From Galeruca laticollis (Eukaryota; Arthropoda; Insecta; Coleoptera; Chrysomelidae), in contig OY998175.1 in the NCBI GenBank assembly GCA_963921935.1, positions 289,362,246 through 289,426,245 of the forward strand: a stretch of 64,000 nt of DNA, written 5' to 3'. The notes beneath the pieces are model-generated. The model was not told where the DNA came from and made no database searches. It saw nothing but the letters and a program-made list of their open reading frames with translations. The translations under genes and the position numbers were made by a program. Of the stretch, positions 35,344 through 47,692 are shown piece after piece (the stretch's first letter is position 1; every line of letters starts with the position of its first letter).

Positions 35344-36059
35344 TTAATGGACAAAACTATCTATCTGGTTTTCGCAACTACGGGTGAATAATGTTTCTAC
35401 CACTAATAAAAATGTATTTGCAGCAATTGATTTTTTTCTAGAAACTTTTTTAATTTGGACATGTTTTCTCTGTGCAATCGATCTATCATCAAACATGTCG
35501 TAAATATGCTGAGCAACACACTCAAAGTTATGAGGTGCCTCATCTTGCTGAAACCGTCTCTCCATTTCTTAAAGTATGCAACGCCGGTGGTATGGCTTAT
35601 TCTAAAATGTGGCAATAACTTTCACCATTTAAACTTTTATCATAGAAATATAATGCTAAAATTTTATCGAGTATTATTGCACTAAAACATTGAAACTATT
35701 TTCTACAGACATGTGGATTTTCATTGCAGCAAAAATGGGATTTATTATTATATTTATTAAATAATCCATTTTTCCTAAACTTTGCTTCATCATACCATAT
35801 AACTTTTTTTATGAAGTTTTTATCCTCTTGGATCTTCATTGAAAATCATTCACAGTATTCTACCCTTCGAGGAAGATCACTTATTTGTAAGTGTTGCACC
35901 AAATGATATGAAAATGGTTCCCATTTGTGTTTTTGTAAAATGAGATGAATTGTTCTCGTCGACAAAGTAAGAACTCTTCTACAATTTTTATTGGAGGCAT
36001 TTGGAGAGGTTGTAAAATAACCCAAAATATGTATTTCGTTCATGTCACTGTCCACTAGT
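35344..36059 (-). pseudogene. IS630/mariner-type transposase relic (right arm)
   Basis: Mirror of 21,595-22,310 with the same breaks. One substitution, near 35,821, changes FSSSW of the left arm to FLSSW in the antisense reading used as a marker. Confidence 0.65.
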
Positions 36060-37188
36060 GGGTCATTTTTATTAATTTTCGTCTTAAATTGTCCAAACTG
36101 ACGGCAGTTTTTACAACATCACCAGTTGCATTCGGTCGATTAGGATATCTTGCTGGTAAAACACGGCAAAATTTCATATGGTTGTTTATTATTTGAAGTT
36201 TCGATCACAGCTTGAGTTTCAAAGGTAATTGCTGCCTCATTTATTGAATCATCTGAACTTATATTCGCATACTTTTCAGTGGGGGGCCGGAGCGAATTAA
36301 CTAAGAGCATTTTCATTGGCAAATTCTGTATCCAAAATGCCCTCAAGAATATCTCCATCCACAACCCGACTTTGATGAGGCACTGTTACAAACAACGGAG
36401 AAAAAAGCGATGGTTGATTTGCTTCATTATTTTGGATACCTGCAAACTCGAACAATGCAAACTCATTTTCATTTAAAGGTATATATAGTAAGTCATCATT
36501 TATTGCCGCATCTATGAAATAATCTTTACCCTAAACTGTCTTTTCAAATTCAACAAAAAATAAAAAAGATTCTGGTCTTGTCTATTTCCACTCCACAGTT
36601 GTCCAGACTTCTCAAATTCCAATATTTTCTCTTGAATTTATTTTCGAAAATATTCAAAAATTCTTCCAAATGTGGTACCACTACCACATTCGAACCATTA
36701 CTGGTTTCCAAATTATTATCTGAATTATCAGTTACTTCCTTAGTTGTCCCTCCATTCACATCTTTATAGTTAAATGAAATTAACTGCCTCGGCCCCTACT
36801 TCGTGGAATATTCTCATATTAGTGTTTTTAAATGAAACTTACGGTCTCTAGTTAATTCCACAATATAATAAAATTTATTGAAAATTCTAAAAAATTGACA
36901 ATTGTTTCGATAAATTGATATCATCGTCAGAATGACAGAAGTTACATTTCATTTTATGCCTACCTGATGTTTAGTAGTTATTTTTGGCTAGACCAAGAAG
37001 TAACCTAACTTGTGATTGGCTTAATATATGTTTATAGAAAAAAGAAGAAGATGTTATATTACAAATATTGAAGCTTAGATATTATTAGCCCTATGGTGAT
37101 ATCCTGGATATCATTTTTCCAATTAAGATCAGTATAACTTTGCAATGATATAGAAAACCAGGAAAACTATATCTGCTGTTCTTTACAA

Positions 37189-38036
37189 TTATCGCTTAAG
37201 AAGACAGTTTATTAGAGGAGAACTTCCTAGATTCAACTGTTCATTGACAACTTCATATTGTGGGTTTCTTAAATGTCTTCTAATTTCCAGTTCTTCAAGG
37301 AAATCCAGTTCTTGTTTCTTTTCACAAATATGCAGCACTTCTAGTTCTGTGTTAGGTGTCAATGAGTGATTGGTGTCAAGTAGATGTTTTGCGTAGTGGG
37401 ATTTATCTGGTTGTTTCAATCTGTATGCTCGTAAGTGCTCACTGTATCGAATTTCAAAATTCCTAAGGGTCTGACCCAAATAGACAGCATTACATTCTGG
37501 ACATTTGAGTTTATATATACCTGACTTCTTTAATAGTGGTATTTTTGTTTTTACATTTAACAATTTTGTACTAACGTTAATTTCTGTTTTAAAAGAAATT
37601 GTTGTATTCGTTGCTGAAGATATTATCTTTGAAATATTATTAGAAATATTTCCTGCATATGTGATGGTTTTCTAAGTTTTAATTTCATCAGCTTGTTTAG
37701 TATATATTAGTTGTATTTCCACTTTTTCTTCTTTTTTACTAATTAGCTTATTTATCATATCTAATGGATAACCGTTAGATGTTGCTATTTGTCTAATTGT
37801 ATTAATCTCTCTATCAAAATTACATTTGTTCATAGGAACTGAAAAAGCTCTATGTATCATTGAATTATATGCTGCTAGTCTGTGTGACAAAGGGTGGTTA
37901 GAATTGAATGGAATTGTCACATCAGCCTGTGTTGGTTTTCGGTAAATTGAATAATCAAGTACATTATTAACTCTTTGAATTTTTAAATCAAGAAAATTGA
38001 TTGAGCTATTTTCTTCAATTTCTAATGTAAATTTAA
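37189..38036 (-). pseudogene. PLE-A 3' half, minus copy (right arm)
   Basis: Mirror of 19,618-20,465: RT thumb fragment, stop near 37,674, then an open GIY-YIG segment 37,189-37,563. Confidence 0.85.
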
Positions 38037-38916
38037 AATATTTTACTTTGGTATAGATATGTAGATGACATATTAGCTTGTTTTATGGGTAGTGAACGAC
38101 AATTAGATGTATTTTTCAACCACATCAATAATTTACACCCGAAAATTAAATTTACATTAGAAATTGAAGAAAATAGCTCAATCAATTTTCTTGATTTAAA
38201 AATTCAAAGAGTTAATAATGTACTTGATTATTCAATTTACCGAAAACCAACACAGACTGATGTGACAATCCCATTCAATTCTAACCACCCTATGTCACAC
38301 AGACTAACAGCATATAATTCAATGATACATAGAGCTTTTTCAGTTCCTATGAACAAATGTAATTTTGATAGAGAGATTAATACAATTAGACAAATAGCAA
38401 CATCTAACGGTAAACCATTAGATATGATAAATAAGCTAATTAGTAAAAAAGAAGAAAAAGTGGCAATACAACTAATATATCCTAAACAAGCTGATGAAAT
38501 TAATAATATCTTCAGCAACGAATACAACAATTTCTTTTAAAACAGAAAGTAACGTTAGAACAAAATTGTTAAATGTAAAAACAAAAATACCACTATTAAA
38601 GAAGTCAGGTATATATAAACTCAAATGTCCAGAATGTAATGCTGTCTATTTGGGTCAGACCCTTAGGAATTTTGAAATTCGATACAGATTAAAACAACCA
38701 GATAAATCCTACTACGCAAAACATCTACTTGACACCAATCACTCATTGACATCTAACACAGAACTAGAAGTGCTGCATATTTGTGAAAAGAAACAAGATC
38801 TGGATTTCCTTGAAGAACTGGAAATTAGAGGACATTTAAGAAACCCACAATATGAAGTTGTCAATGAACAGTTAAATCTAGGGAGTTCTCCACTAATAAA
38901 CTGTCTTCTTAAGTGA
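38037..38916 (+). pseudogene. PLE-A 3' half, plus copy (right arm)
   Basis: Mirror of 18,738-19,617: YRYVDDILACF, thumb region and GIY-YIG, lacking SEHLRAY and the pre-endonuclease linker. Confidence 0.85.
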
Positions 38917-40438
38917 TAACTGTAAAGATCAGCAGATATAGTTTTCCTGGTTTTCTATATCATTGCACAGTTATACTGATCTTAATTGGAAAAATTATAT
39001 CCAGGATATCACCATAGGGCTAATAATATCTAAGCTTCAATATTTGTAATATCACATCTTCTTTTTTCTATAAACATACATTAAGCCAATCACAAGTTAG
39101 GTTACTTCTTCGTCTAGCCAAAAATAACTACTAAACATCAGGTAGGCATAAAATGAATTGTAACTTCTGTCATTCTGACGATGATATTAATTTATCGAAA
39201 CAATTGTCAATTTTTTAGAATTTTCAATAACTTTTATTATATTGTGGAATTAACTAGAGACCGTGAGTTTCATTTAAAAATACGAATATCTTTATAGTTG
39301 ATATTATTGGGGTTCAATGGACATAGCCCGCCAGTTCTGAAACCGTTTCTACAAACATTTTTTATGTTGGAAAATGCATCCCTGCTAAGTCTCATACCAT
39401 TATTATTCGCCCTCCAGTTATGAACTGGTTTCTTCCATTCATTCTTCAATGGATGAAAGAACGAAAGGTAAAGTGGTTGAAGTAAATGTGTGGAATTTGA
39501 AAAGAGTGCAATGAGGATTATTTCATTTTTTGAACAAAATTCGCTTAGGTGCAATGACATGTAAGAAGTTTGACCATCGACATACAGAATTATTGGCTTT
39601 GGTATAGAGTTTCTTATCAACCAAGAGTTGAATATATTGATAACATACTCATAAAAACTTTCGCTCGTAATCCATCTACTGTCAGTGCGACCTACGCTTC
39701 AGAATGGGGATATCTTCTCAACAATTTTCTGAGGGATTCTTTGGTAGGAGTAAACTATCATCGGGGGTGAGAGATCTCCAAAAGCATTTCACATGACCGA
39801 TGTGGTGAGGCACTCTTTTTCATCATTATTGATGGAATTATACGCCGCTTTCTGACTTTTCTTTACAAGGACCTTGTGTTCCTTCGGATTTAGGAGAAAA
39901 GCAGTCTTATCACAGTTGAAGATAGGCTTCGGATCATCTAAAACCTTCAGATAATTACTTATTTTCAACTATTCCCGGATTTCCTTGAACCATTGGCGAA
40001 GCTTTTCTTCTGTAACATCTGCTCGACTCTTTGTTAAATTCTGAGAAACTCTCAGCGATATTTCTGGATGCCTTCTTAGGAAGACTTTATACCATTGCCT
40101 TCCTGAACAGCCATTTATGAATGGATTTTTCCTCTGTAATATTTTCACCAATATCTCCACACTATCAAGGAGTTGAGTTTTAGTTGTTGTAAAACCACAT
40201 TCAGCTCAATGGAAAATCCATTTTACTAGTATGTCCTCCTCTTTCTTGGTTAGAACGCTCTCATTGCCAATTTTTCTTTCAATCGGCGTTTTGCCTTCGT
40301 GTTTATATAGGAAGGTAGTTCTCGGGATTTTATTATAAAATACTTGCCCGTTTCGTCTGCATACCCTCCTGTATTGACAGGAGGGCGTTTTTCATGTCGT
40401 TTCCAGAATAATTGAACCTATTTGCCTTTTTTGAGTTC

Positions 40439-42222
40439 TGGTAATAAAGACTGGTATCAGTTAATGATTTACGAAGTATCAATTATTGACACCAAAAATA
40501 TTCTGAATATGGGATGTCAATAACTGATCATACCAAAATATGCATTATTCCAAATTCAGTACTGCATAAGCTGATCAATGGAATTTCATACACAGTTACG
40601 GATTTTTCTCGTTAATGACCACTTACTGACAGATAGATGTATCAGTCTTTGATCCACTGGGGTACCAGATATTGACACTGAGTAATAATTTCATATTGAA
40701 AGGGTTCTGTTCTGAATAATGAGTGTCAATAACTGATCCGGCCAAAATATGATTCATACTGTGATTAATTGCATATTATCGAAAAAATGTATCTAACTTC
40801 AATGATATCAATGGGATTTTCATTCACCATACTATTGTAGTAGATATTGACATAAGTGTCAATATCTAGAACAATTTGTGTTTCTGCATGACCAGTTATT
40901 GACCACCATTATTCTGGTGTTTTTTGTATAAAAAATTGTAGTTTTCAGGTCATGAATGGTAAATTTAGAATATTTATTGTGAAAAGAATCGATATGAGAT
41001 CATTTTCATCAGTAATTGAAGTTCAACTATTACTGAAATGATACGATCTTCATTAAGCTTACCTATAAGCAAGTTCTCCCAACCATGGAACACAACGTAG
41101 TGGCCATATTCAAACATTTCGTGATCTATTAGTTTCTATTTTATCGACATGATTCTTTTTTGTAACTAATAATGATACTAGTGGATGTCACTCTAATCAG
41201 TAGAATTTGGTATTCACTGTACAGATTCCTTATAATAAGCTTATGAAAGCGATGTGTGTCGATAACTAGGGGGGTGTCAATAGATGGTGACACCTTAGTG
41301 TTTAAAGAGTCGTTTTGTGCATGTCAAACACGTGTTCAAAATGCGGTGTTAGTAATGAAAGTAGAAAAATAACTATTTAGCCCTATCGAACTGAATTTAA
41401 GAACTAGATATTTTGGAAATAATTAGGCAGTTTACCAGTAGAATAGTATTGTGAGTAAAAGAGACATACATAAATAATTAGCAACAATAATGAGACAATA
41501 CACCAGGTGTCATGAATTGAGAAAAATATATTTAATACAATCAACTGGGAAGGAATGGACTGGAGAATAAGATAAATAAAATATATGGAGTCAATCCACT
41601 TTATCGATATCGATGTGATAGCGACATTACTCCACAGGAGGTATTAAAATGCAATCCATATTGAATTAATCTTTTAGCTAATTAGTCTGCAGCCTTTCAA
41701 ATCAGTCTAAGAATTGTTTTAAATACTATTTAATTCTATTTTGTAAACGTTTCACTAATTGACAAAAAAATCCAATTAACTTTTCCTCAATTATATCAAC
41801 AAGAAAATCCTGGTTTTAACTCAATGTACAAATTGCTATTCTTCTTCCTTCTTACAATATAACAAGTACCCTCTAACGTAACAAGAATTAAATCTCCATT
41901 CGCAGAAATTAATTCGAAATTAATTGAAATGCGCGGATTAGAACGTTATACAAAAAGACCCAAAATACGCTCTTACAATTTTCTGTTTACAACTTTATTT
42001 GACAAGCTTGCTTCTGTGAAGCTTAGAAGTTATTAAATGTTGTTCCTAAGTCTCTGGGGTAATACTGCAAAACTACGCAAGAACCATCATTTCGAATCTT
42101 TTCTCGTCGAAAATAGACTACATCTTAGAGATGGGTTTCAACTCATCCAACAATAATTAATATCAATCAAATGTAACGATTCCAATACCTAACTGACTGA
42201 TCAGTTCAAAATGACTGTTACC
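40439..42222. other. pogo 3 subterminal repeats and unassigned DNA (right arm)
   Basis: Mirror of 15,432-17,215. The TATTGACAC/GTGTCAATA repeats lie at about 40,490-41,285; the rest shows nothing recognisable. Confidence 0.5.
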
Positions 42223-43959
42223 TATTAGTCCAGGAAAATCAGACCCAAAATGATCATTTTGCGTAATTTCCGAGGTAACAGCTGATACTTGGTAAAAAGT
42301 AAGTAAAAATGGTGTACAACAAAACTTAACCTATGCGACTTCTCAAATCGGACCGGTACATTGTTTATGATTCGATTTACACTTATTTTTCATGTCTTTT
42401 GTAGATTTTTCAGGTATATCTTTTTTCTCGTGCATAGTATAAATACCTTTTTTTTCTTCTTTTAAAGACCTACAATTCTAGACCTTACACGTAAAAAAAT
42501 TGATTGGGTCAAAAGTTATTGGCAAATAAACAACTGATAACGTTATTGTTAATAAATAAAAATATAATGAGCATTTTTTACACTAACACTTCCACATCAC
42601 GCTTATCTATTCTCACTCATTAAAAAATGATACTCACGAAAGATGGATTCTGTAAGTTCAATATCTTATAAATTATGGCCTAATAAACAAATTAACTTAA
42701 AATTGACTTGCAGAGTTCTGTAAGCTATTAAGACATCGATAACCATCATTGTTTTTTTAGAAAATAAATTTTTGCAACAACGGAATTTTTTCTCATATTT
42801 GGCTTAGTTGCATAATTAATTTGACACTATATCCGCCGATTTTTGTCGGGAATTAAGTACGCACATAGGAGGGGCATGAAAAGAGCTTTAATTGAAAAAA
42901 AATACGTTAACATTTATTGACAAACGACTGAGTTACGGACAATCGAAGTCGGAGGCCTGTCAGTCAACAATTTATGCGAGTATCGAAAAACAAAAAATAT
43001 CCCTAACATTTTTAGTGAATGTACTTTTATTGTGCGAAATAGCGAGACGTCGCTTAAATTGCAACCCAATAAAAAAAATTTCGAAAGTCAGTAGCGGGCG
43101 AATATTTCGGCTGGCTGCTGCGTGGCAGCGGAGTGGAGGGAACGCCTAGCTTTTCATTCTATCATCGTCCGTATTTTGTATTGGCAGTCGTACGGTGAAC
43201 CTCAGAGAGTATAGTCGAGTTTTGTTTTTCGATACTCGCATAAATTGTTGACTGACGGGCCTCCGACTTCAATTGTCCGTAACTCAGTCGTTTGTCAATA
43301 AATCTTAACGTATTTTGTTTTCGTTTAAAGCTCTTCCCATGCCTCTCCTATGTGCGTACTTAATTCTCGACAAACATCGGTGGATATAGTGTCAAATTAA
43401 TTATGCAACCAAGCCAAATATGAAAAAAAATTCGCGTTGTTGCAAAATTGGCGCGAGGTCGCATAGCTTACAGAGTCAATTTTTAGTTAATTTGTTTATA
43501 AGGCTATGATTCATAAACTATTGAACTTACAGACTCCATATTTCGTGAGTATCATTTTTTAATGAGTGAGGATAGATAAGCGTGATGTGGAAGTGTTAGT
43601 GTAAAACTGCTCATCATATTTTTATTTATTAACAATAACGTTATCAGTTGTTTATTTGCTAATAACTTTTGACCCAATCAATTTCTTGTACGTGTAAGAT
43701 CTAGAATTGTAGGTCTTTGAAAGAAGAAAAAAAAAGTATTTAACTTTTTGTCTGTACTATGCACGAGAAAAAAGATATACCTGAAAAATATACAGAAGGC
43801 ATGAAGAATGAGTGTAAATCGACTCATAAACAATGTTCCGGTCCGATTTGAGAGGTCGCATAAATTAAGTTTTGTTGTACACCATTTTTACTAACTTTTT
43901 ACCAAGTATCAGCCGTTACCTGGAAAATGACGCTAACATATCCAGATTTCCTGGACTAT
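42223..43959. mobile_element. 1.7-kb foldback element (right arm)
   Basis: Mirror of 13,695-15,431, with arms of about 700-750 bp and a unique centre at about 43,000-43,210. Confidence 0.75.
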
Positions 43960-44108
43960 ATTGCACGTACATTGATAATTAATGCACACTATATTTTCAG
44001 TTGTTAAATTGTTTATAAAATAAAAAACGGAGTTGGACACTATTATTATATTTACAGAACTATACACGAAGTACTGTTTCTTTTCGTTGCGAAAACTTGG
44101 TACCAATA
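43960..44108 (-). repeat. Fragment related to 8597-9880 (right arm)
   Basis: Mirror of 13,546-13,694: the CTTTTCGTTGCGAAAAC phrase beside the BEL/Pao fragment. Confidence 0.4.
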
Positions 44109-45320
44109 ACTTACTCCCAATGAGGAGATTTTGGGGGTATGAATTTCCATTCAGTTTCATTGTTGGAGAGAAATTCTAGTATCGTTTTGGAGGAAACAGG
44201 CGATAGAAAGAAGTCGCGCAGTTTTTGGAGTTGGTTTCGAGCACCAATGAAATTGGTAGCATTGTCACTGCATATCGCGAAAGGATGTCCACGACGAGCT
44301 ATAAACCGCTTAAGAGGAGCTATGAACGAGTCTATGGATAAATCAGAAACGAGTTCCAAAAGCACTGCTTTAGTAGCCATGAAATAAATAGTGCCAGGTA
44401 AGCTTTTACAATTGGAGCTTTGCGTAAGCGATACGGTTTTACGATGAAGGGTCCACCAAGATCTATACCAATTTATACAAAGGGTCTGGATATGGATTCT
44501 CTACCCTTGGGTAAATCCGCAATGATTTGTTGTGACATAATGGCAATAAACCTATGACACGTTACACAATTTCTAATAATGCGTTTCAATTAGCTGAGAC
44601 CGTCCAAAGGCCAGTAGCATAGCCGGACGTTGGAGAGGACATTTTGGGGGCCACTATGTCCTAAACGAACATACTCATGTTTGAGTGAGAGAGAGAGACA
44701 GTGTGTTTCTTGGAGATCAACAATATGGGGTGTTTTTGCTGATACGGAATATCTTCATGAGATAAGCGTCCACCGACTCGCAAAATTCCGTCGGCATCTG
44801 AAAATGGCTTAAGTGAGAGAAGTTGCTTGTTCGATAATTTTCCACGAGAGAGAGCTTCAATATCTTTGTCGAAACATTGAATTTGTATGTTTTTAATAAT
44901 TAAAGAAGTAGCATGCTCAAGTTCCTTTAACTATAAAGGACCTGTTAATTGTGAATTGTTGTTTTTTGAGTTTTGCACAAACCGTAGCATATATGCTACT
45001 GTCCTCTGAAACTTAGGAAAAGTCGGAAAATTTGACGAGAGCTTGGGCCAAAACTGTTATTCAATTATAGTGGTTGTGAAACTGTCTTTCTTCAATTTAG
45101 GAGGATCAACGATGAGGCGAAATTGGACAAAGTCGCTCAACACCAAATTAGAATCATGTAGAAACAATGAACGGTGCAACCAAAGTGTTAAATTGTCGAA
45201 TTTTCCACGTGATTGCATGCCTGCAGGATTAAGTTCCAACCGAACGTAGTGCCATTGAAACGTGCTAGAGATACATATCTCTCATAACTGTGATACACGA
45301 TTGCTCACAAACACATTCCA
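44109..45320 (-). pseudogene. BEL/Pao pol fragment (right arm)
   Basis: Mirror of 12,334-13,545: integrase core at 44,111-44,380, then the zinc-binding region and RNase H end, with the same frame breaks. Confidence 0.8.
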
Positions 45321-45536
45321 CTGCGACTAATGTCCCTTTAATCAAGACAGAATGATTTGAACATCAGACAATAAATTATATTTTTTGGAATTTTTCACAA
45401 TATATTTGATGTGGGCATTAATAAGAATACAATGCATATATATAAATATATAAATAAATTTTGCAGAAAAAAACAAATAAGACATTGGTTCACAATGAAA
45501 ACATACAATTTTAAAAATTAAAGAAAAATATTAAAC

Positions 45537-46266
45537 TTAAAGGTGGGACTTTGTGTCATCTTGTTCATAGAAGAGAACATATGCTTCTTCACTGACTAAA
45601 GATTTCCACGATATTAATAGCACCCTTGAATCGTTAAATTTGTGCCACTGTCCCGTGTAGTGATGTCGGCAATATGCTGTGTAGTAACCATTGTAAGTGG
45701 TTTCACTGTGATTTGATATAGCGTAGAGGTTGTACATACATGCTGCCACATTATCAGCCGCGTAATGGCTCATATCAAACCCTTCTATTGGAAAATCTAT
45801 TGCAACATTAAGTTTTTCACTAAATCTTTCTGTTCGCGAAAAGCGCTTCAAGTGAATAACCAATATTTTCGGAAATTTATGAATTGAGAATGATTTAGTG
45901 CATCGTCTTTGTTCCTTACATTTCAAACATGTTGGTTTCTCATCACCGTCGAGTGTTTCTTCTCTAGTAAACGAATCTAAACATTGTGAAAGTCGTAATT
46001 AACCTGTTTTATTGGGTATCGATAGGGATAAATCCCAAAACGGATTGTATGTAACTGAACAGTGACCACAGTGCGTGCACTTGATTGTTGATTTTAATTG
46101 ACCGACAAAGTTATCCACAATCTTGGAGTTGTCCATTCTCGGATATCTCAACCAAGATTCTTGTGCTTTTCAATGTCACTGAGTTTGTCATCAATTTCTG
46201 TTAATATGAGCTTTGGTTTTTCATATACCTTGTTGACATCTTCGTGAAGTCCTGCTTATAGGTAAC
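45537..46266 (-). pseudogene. USP2-like 3' fragment (right arm)
   Basis: Mirror of 11,388-12,117. It starts within EFLRYL*AGLHED and runs to the end of the USP domain; the His box again reads NGYYTAYC. The upstream half, including the catalytic Cys box, is missing because the palindrome ends here and a PLE follows. Confidence 0.85.
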
Positions 46267-47692
46267 TGTTCATTGACAACTTCATATTGTGGGTTTCTCA
46301 AATGTCTTCTAATTTCCAGTTCTTCAAGGAAATCCAGTTCTTGTTTCTTTTCACAAATATGCAGCACTTCTAGTTCTGTGTTAGATGTCAATGAGTGATT
46401 GGTGTCAAGTAGATGTTTTGCGTAGTGGGATTTATCTGGTTGTTTTAATCTGTATGCTCGTAAGTGCTCACTGTATCGAATTTCAAAATTCCTAAGGGTC
46501 TGACCCAAATAGACAGCATTACATTCTGGACATTTGAGTTTATATATACCTGACTTCTTTAATAGTGGTATTTTTGTTTTTACATTTAACAATTTTGTAC
46601 TAACGTTACTTTCTGTTTTAAAAGAAATTGTTGTATTGCTGAAGATATTATCTTTGAAATATTATTAGAAATATTTCCTGCATATGTGATGGTTTTATAA
46701 GTTTTTATTCCACCAGCTTGTTTAGGAAATATTAGTTGTAATGCCTCTTTTTTACTAATTAGCGTATTTATCATATCTCATGGATCTTGCTATTTGTCTA
46801 ATTGTATTAATCTCTCTATCAAAATTACATTTGTTCATAGGAACTGAAAAAGCTATATGTATCATTGAATTATATGCCGCTAGTCTGTGTGACATAGGGT
46901 GATTGGAATTGAATGGAATTGTCACATCAGTCTGTGTTGGTTTTCGGTAAATTGAATAATCAAGTACATTATTAACTCTTTGAATTTTTAAATCAAGAAA
47001 ATTGATTGAGCTATTTTCTTCAATTTCTAATGTAAATTTAATTTTTGGGTGTAAATTATTGATGTGGTTGAAAAATACATCTAGTTGTCGTTCACTACCC
47101 ATAAAACAAGCTAATATGTCGTCAACATATCTATACCAAAATAAAACATTTTTCGAAATATTACTTTCAAATATCTTTCTTTCTAAATTGTCCATAAAAA
47201 TGTTTGCTAAAATAGGTGATATAGGGCTTCTCATTGGTAAACCTTCATTTTGAATATATATCTTATTGTCAAAAGTGAAATAATTCTGATTAATGGATAC
47301 ATCAAATAAATTAAGTATATCTGATATTATTCCTGGATTAATATTTTCATCTTCTAGTAATTTTCTCACAAGTATTAGACATTCTTTAGGAGGAATTTTA
47401 GTTAACATATTAGTTACATCGAACGAAATGAGTTTATAGTTATCTTGCAAAAGGATTGCCTTCAACTTTTTGATTAGTTCTATTGAATTTCTAATTGAGT
47501 ACTGAGATTCATATCCGTAACTATTGAGTATATTGTTGAGCCTCTTTGCCAATATATTATAAGGAGCATTAACATAAGAACCTACAAGTCTAATTGGTTT
47601 CGTTAATTTATGTAATTCAACGGTTCCATATAATTGTGGACAATGAGGATTCTTATGTATGATAGACCTCTTTTCGTAATCACAGCATATCA
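46264..47692 (-). pseudogene. PLE-A RT plus GIY-YIG, truncated (palindrome 2 left arm)
   Basis: Minus-strand copy of PLE family A. The RT segment (47,696-46,755) starts at DYEKRSIIHKNPHCPQLYG and keeps SFDVTNMLTKIPP and YRYVDDILACF. Compared with the intact copy at 61,030, LPMGSP reads LPMRSP, and a deletion after RQIA removes part of the linker and shifts the frame near 46,774. GIY-YIG (46,592 to about 46,266) has SGIYKLKC, YLGQT and SEHLRAY. The 3' end is cut at NEQL, where palindrome 1 starts; the last residues of that reading come from the USP copy. Confidence 0.85.

Larger units (their letters stand above)
36772..39287. mobile_element. PLE-A inverted dimer (right arm)
   Basis: Mirror of 18,367-20,882 with the same 12-bp duplication. 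Substitutions separate the copies: the GIY-YIG segments read RNPQYE here against RNSQYE on the left, and NVRTKLLNV here against NVGTKLLSV on the left. Hammerhead-like motifs occur at both ends (about 36,884-36,948 and 39,154-39,221). Confidence 0.85.
36114..40438 (-). pseudogene. pogo/Tigger-like transposase 3, split by a PLE (right arm)
   Basis: Mirror of 17,216-21,540, with the same stops and the same Asp-to-Tyr change at the third catalytic position (39,468-39,470). Substitutions relative to the left arm near 40,406 and 40,612. Confidence 0.7.
30306..46266 (-). repeat. Giant palindrome 1, right arm
   Basis: Reverse complement of 11,388-27,348 with identical length. Contents in order: unassigned 2 kb, tandem-unit remnant, foldback MITE, mariner relic, pogo 3 with its PLE dimer, pogo 3 upstream repeats, 1.7-kb foldback, BEL/Pao fragment, USP2-like 3' part. 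The outer end at 46,266 runs directly into a PLE. Confidence 0.97.

Noticed and set aside
11388..46266. Sex-chromosome-type gene palindrome protecting functional genes
   Set aside because: The arms contain only broken transposons and a dead USP fragment; nothing is under visible selection.
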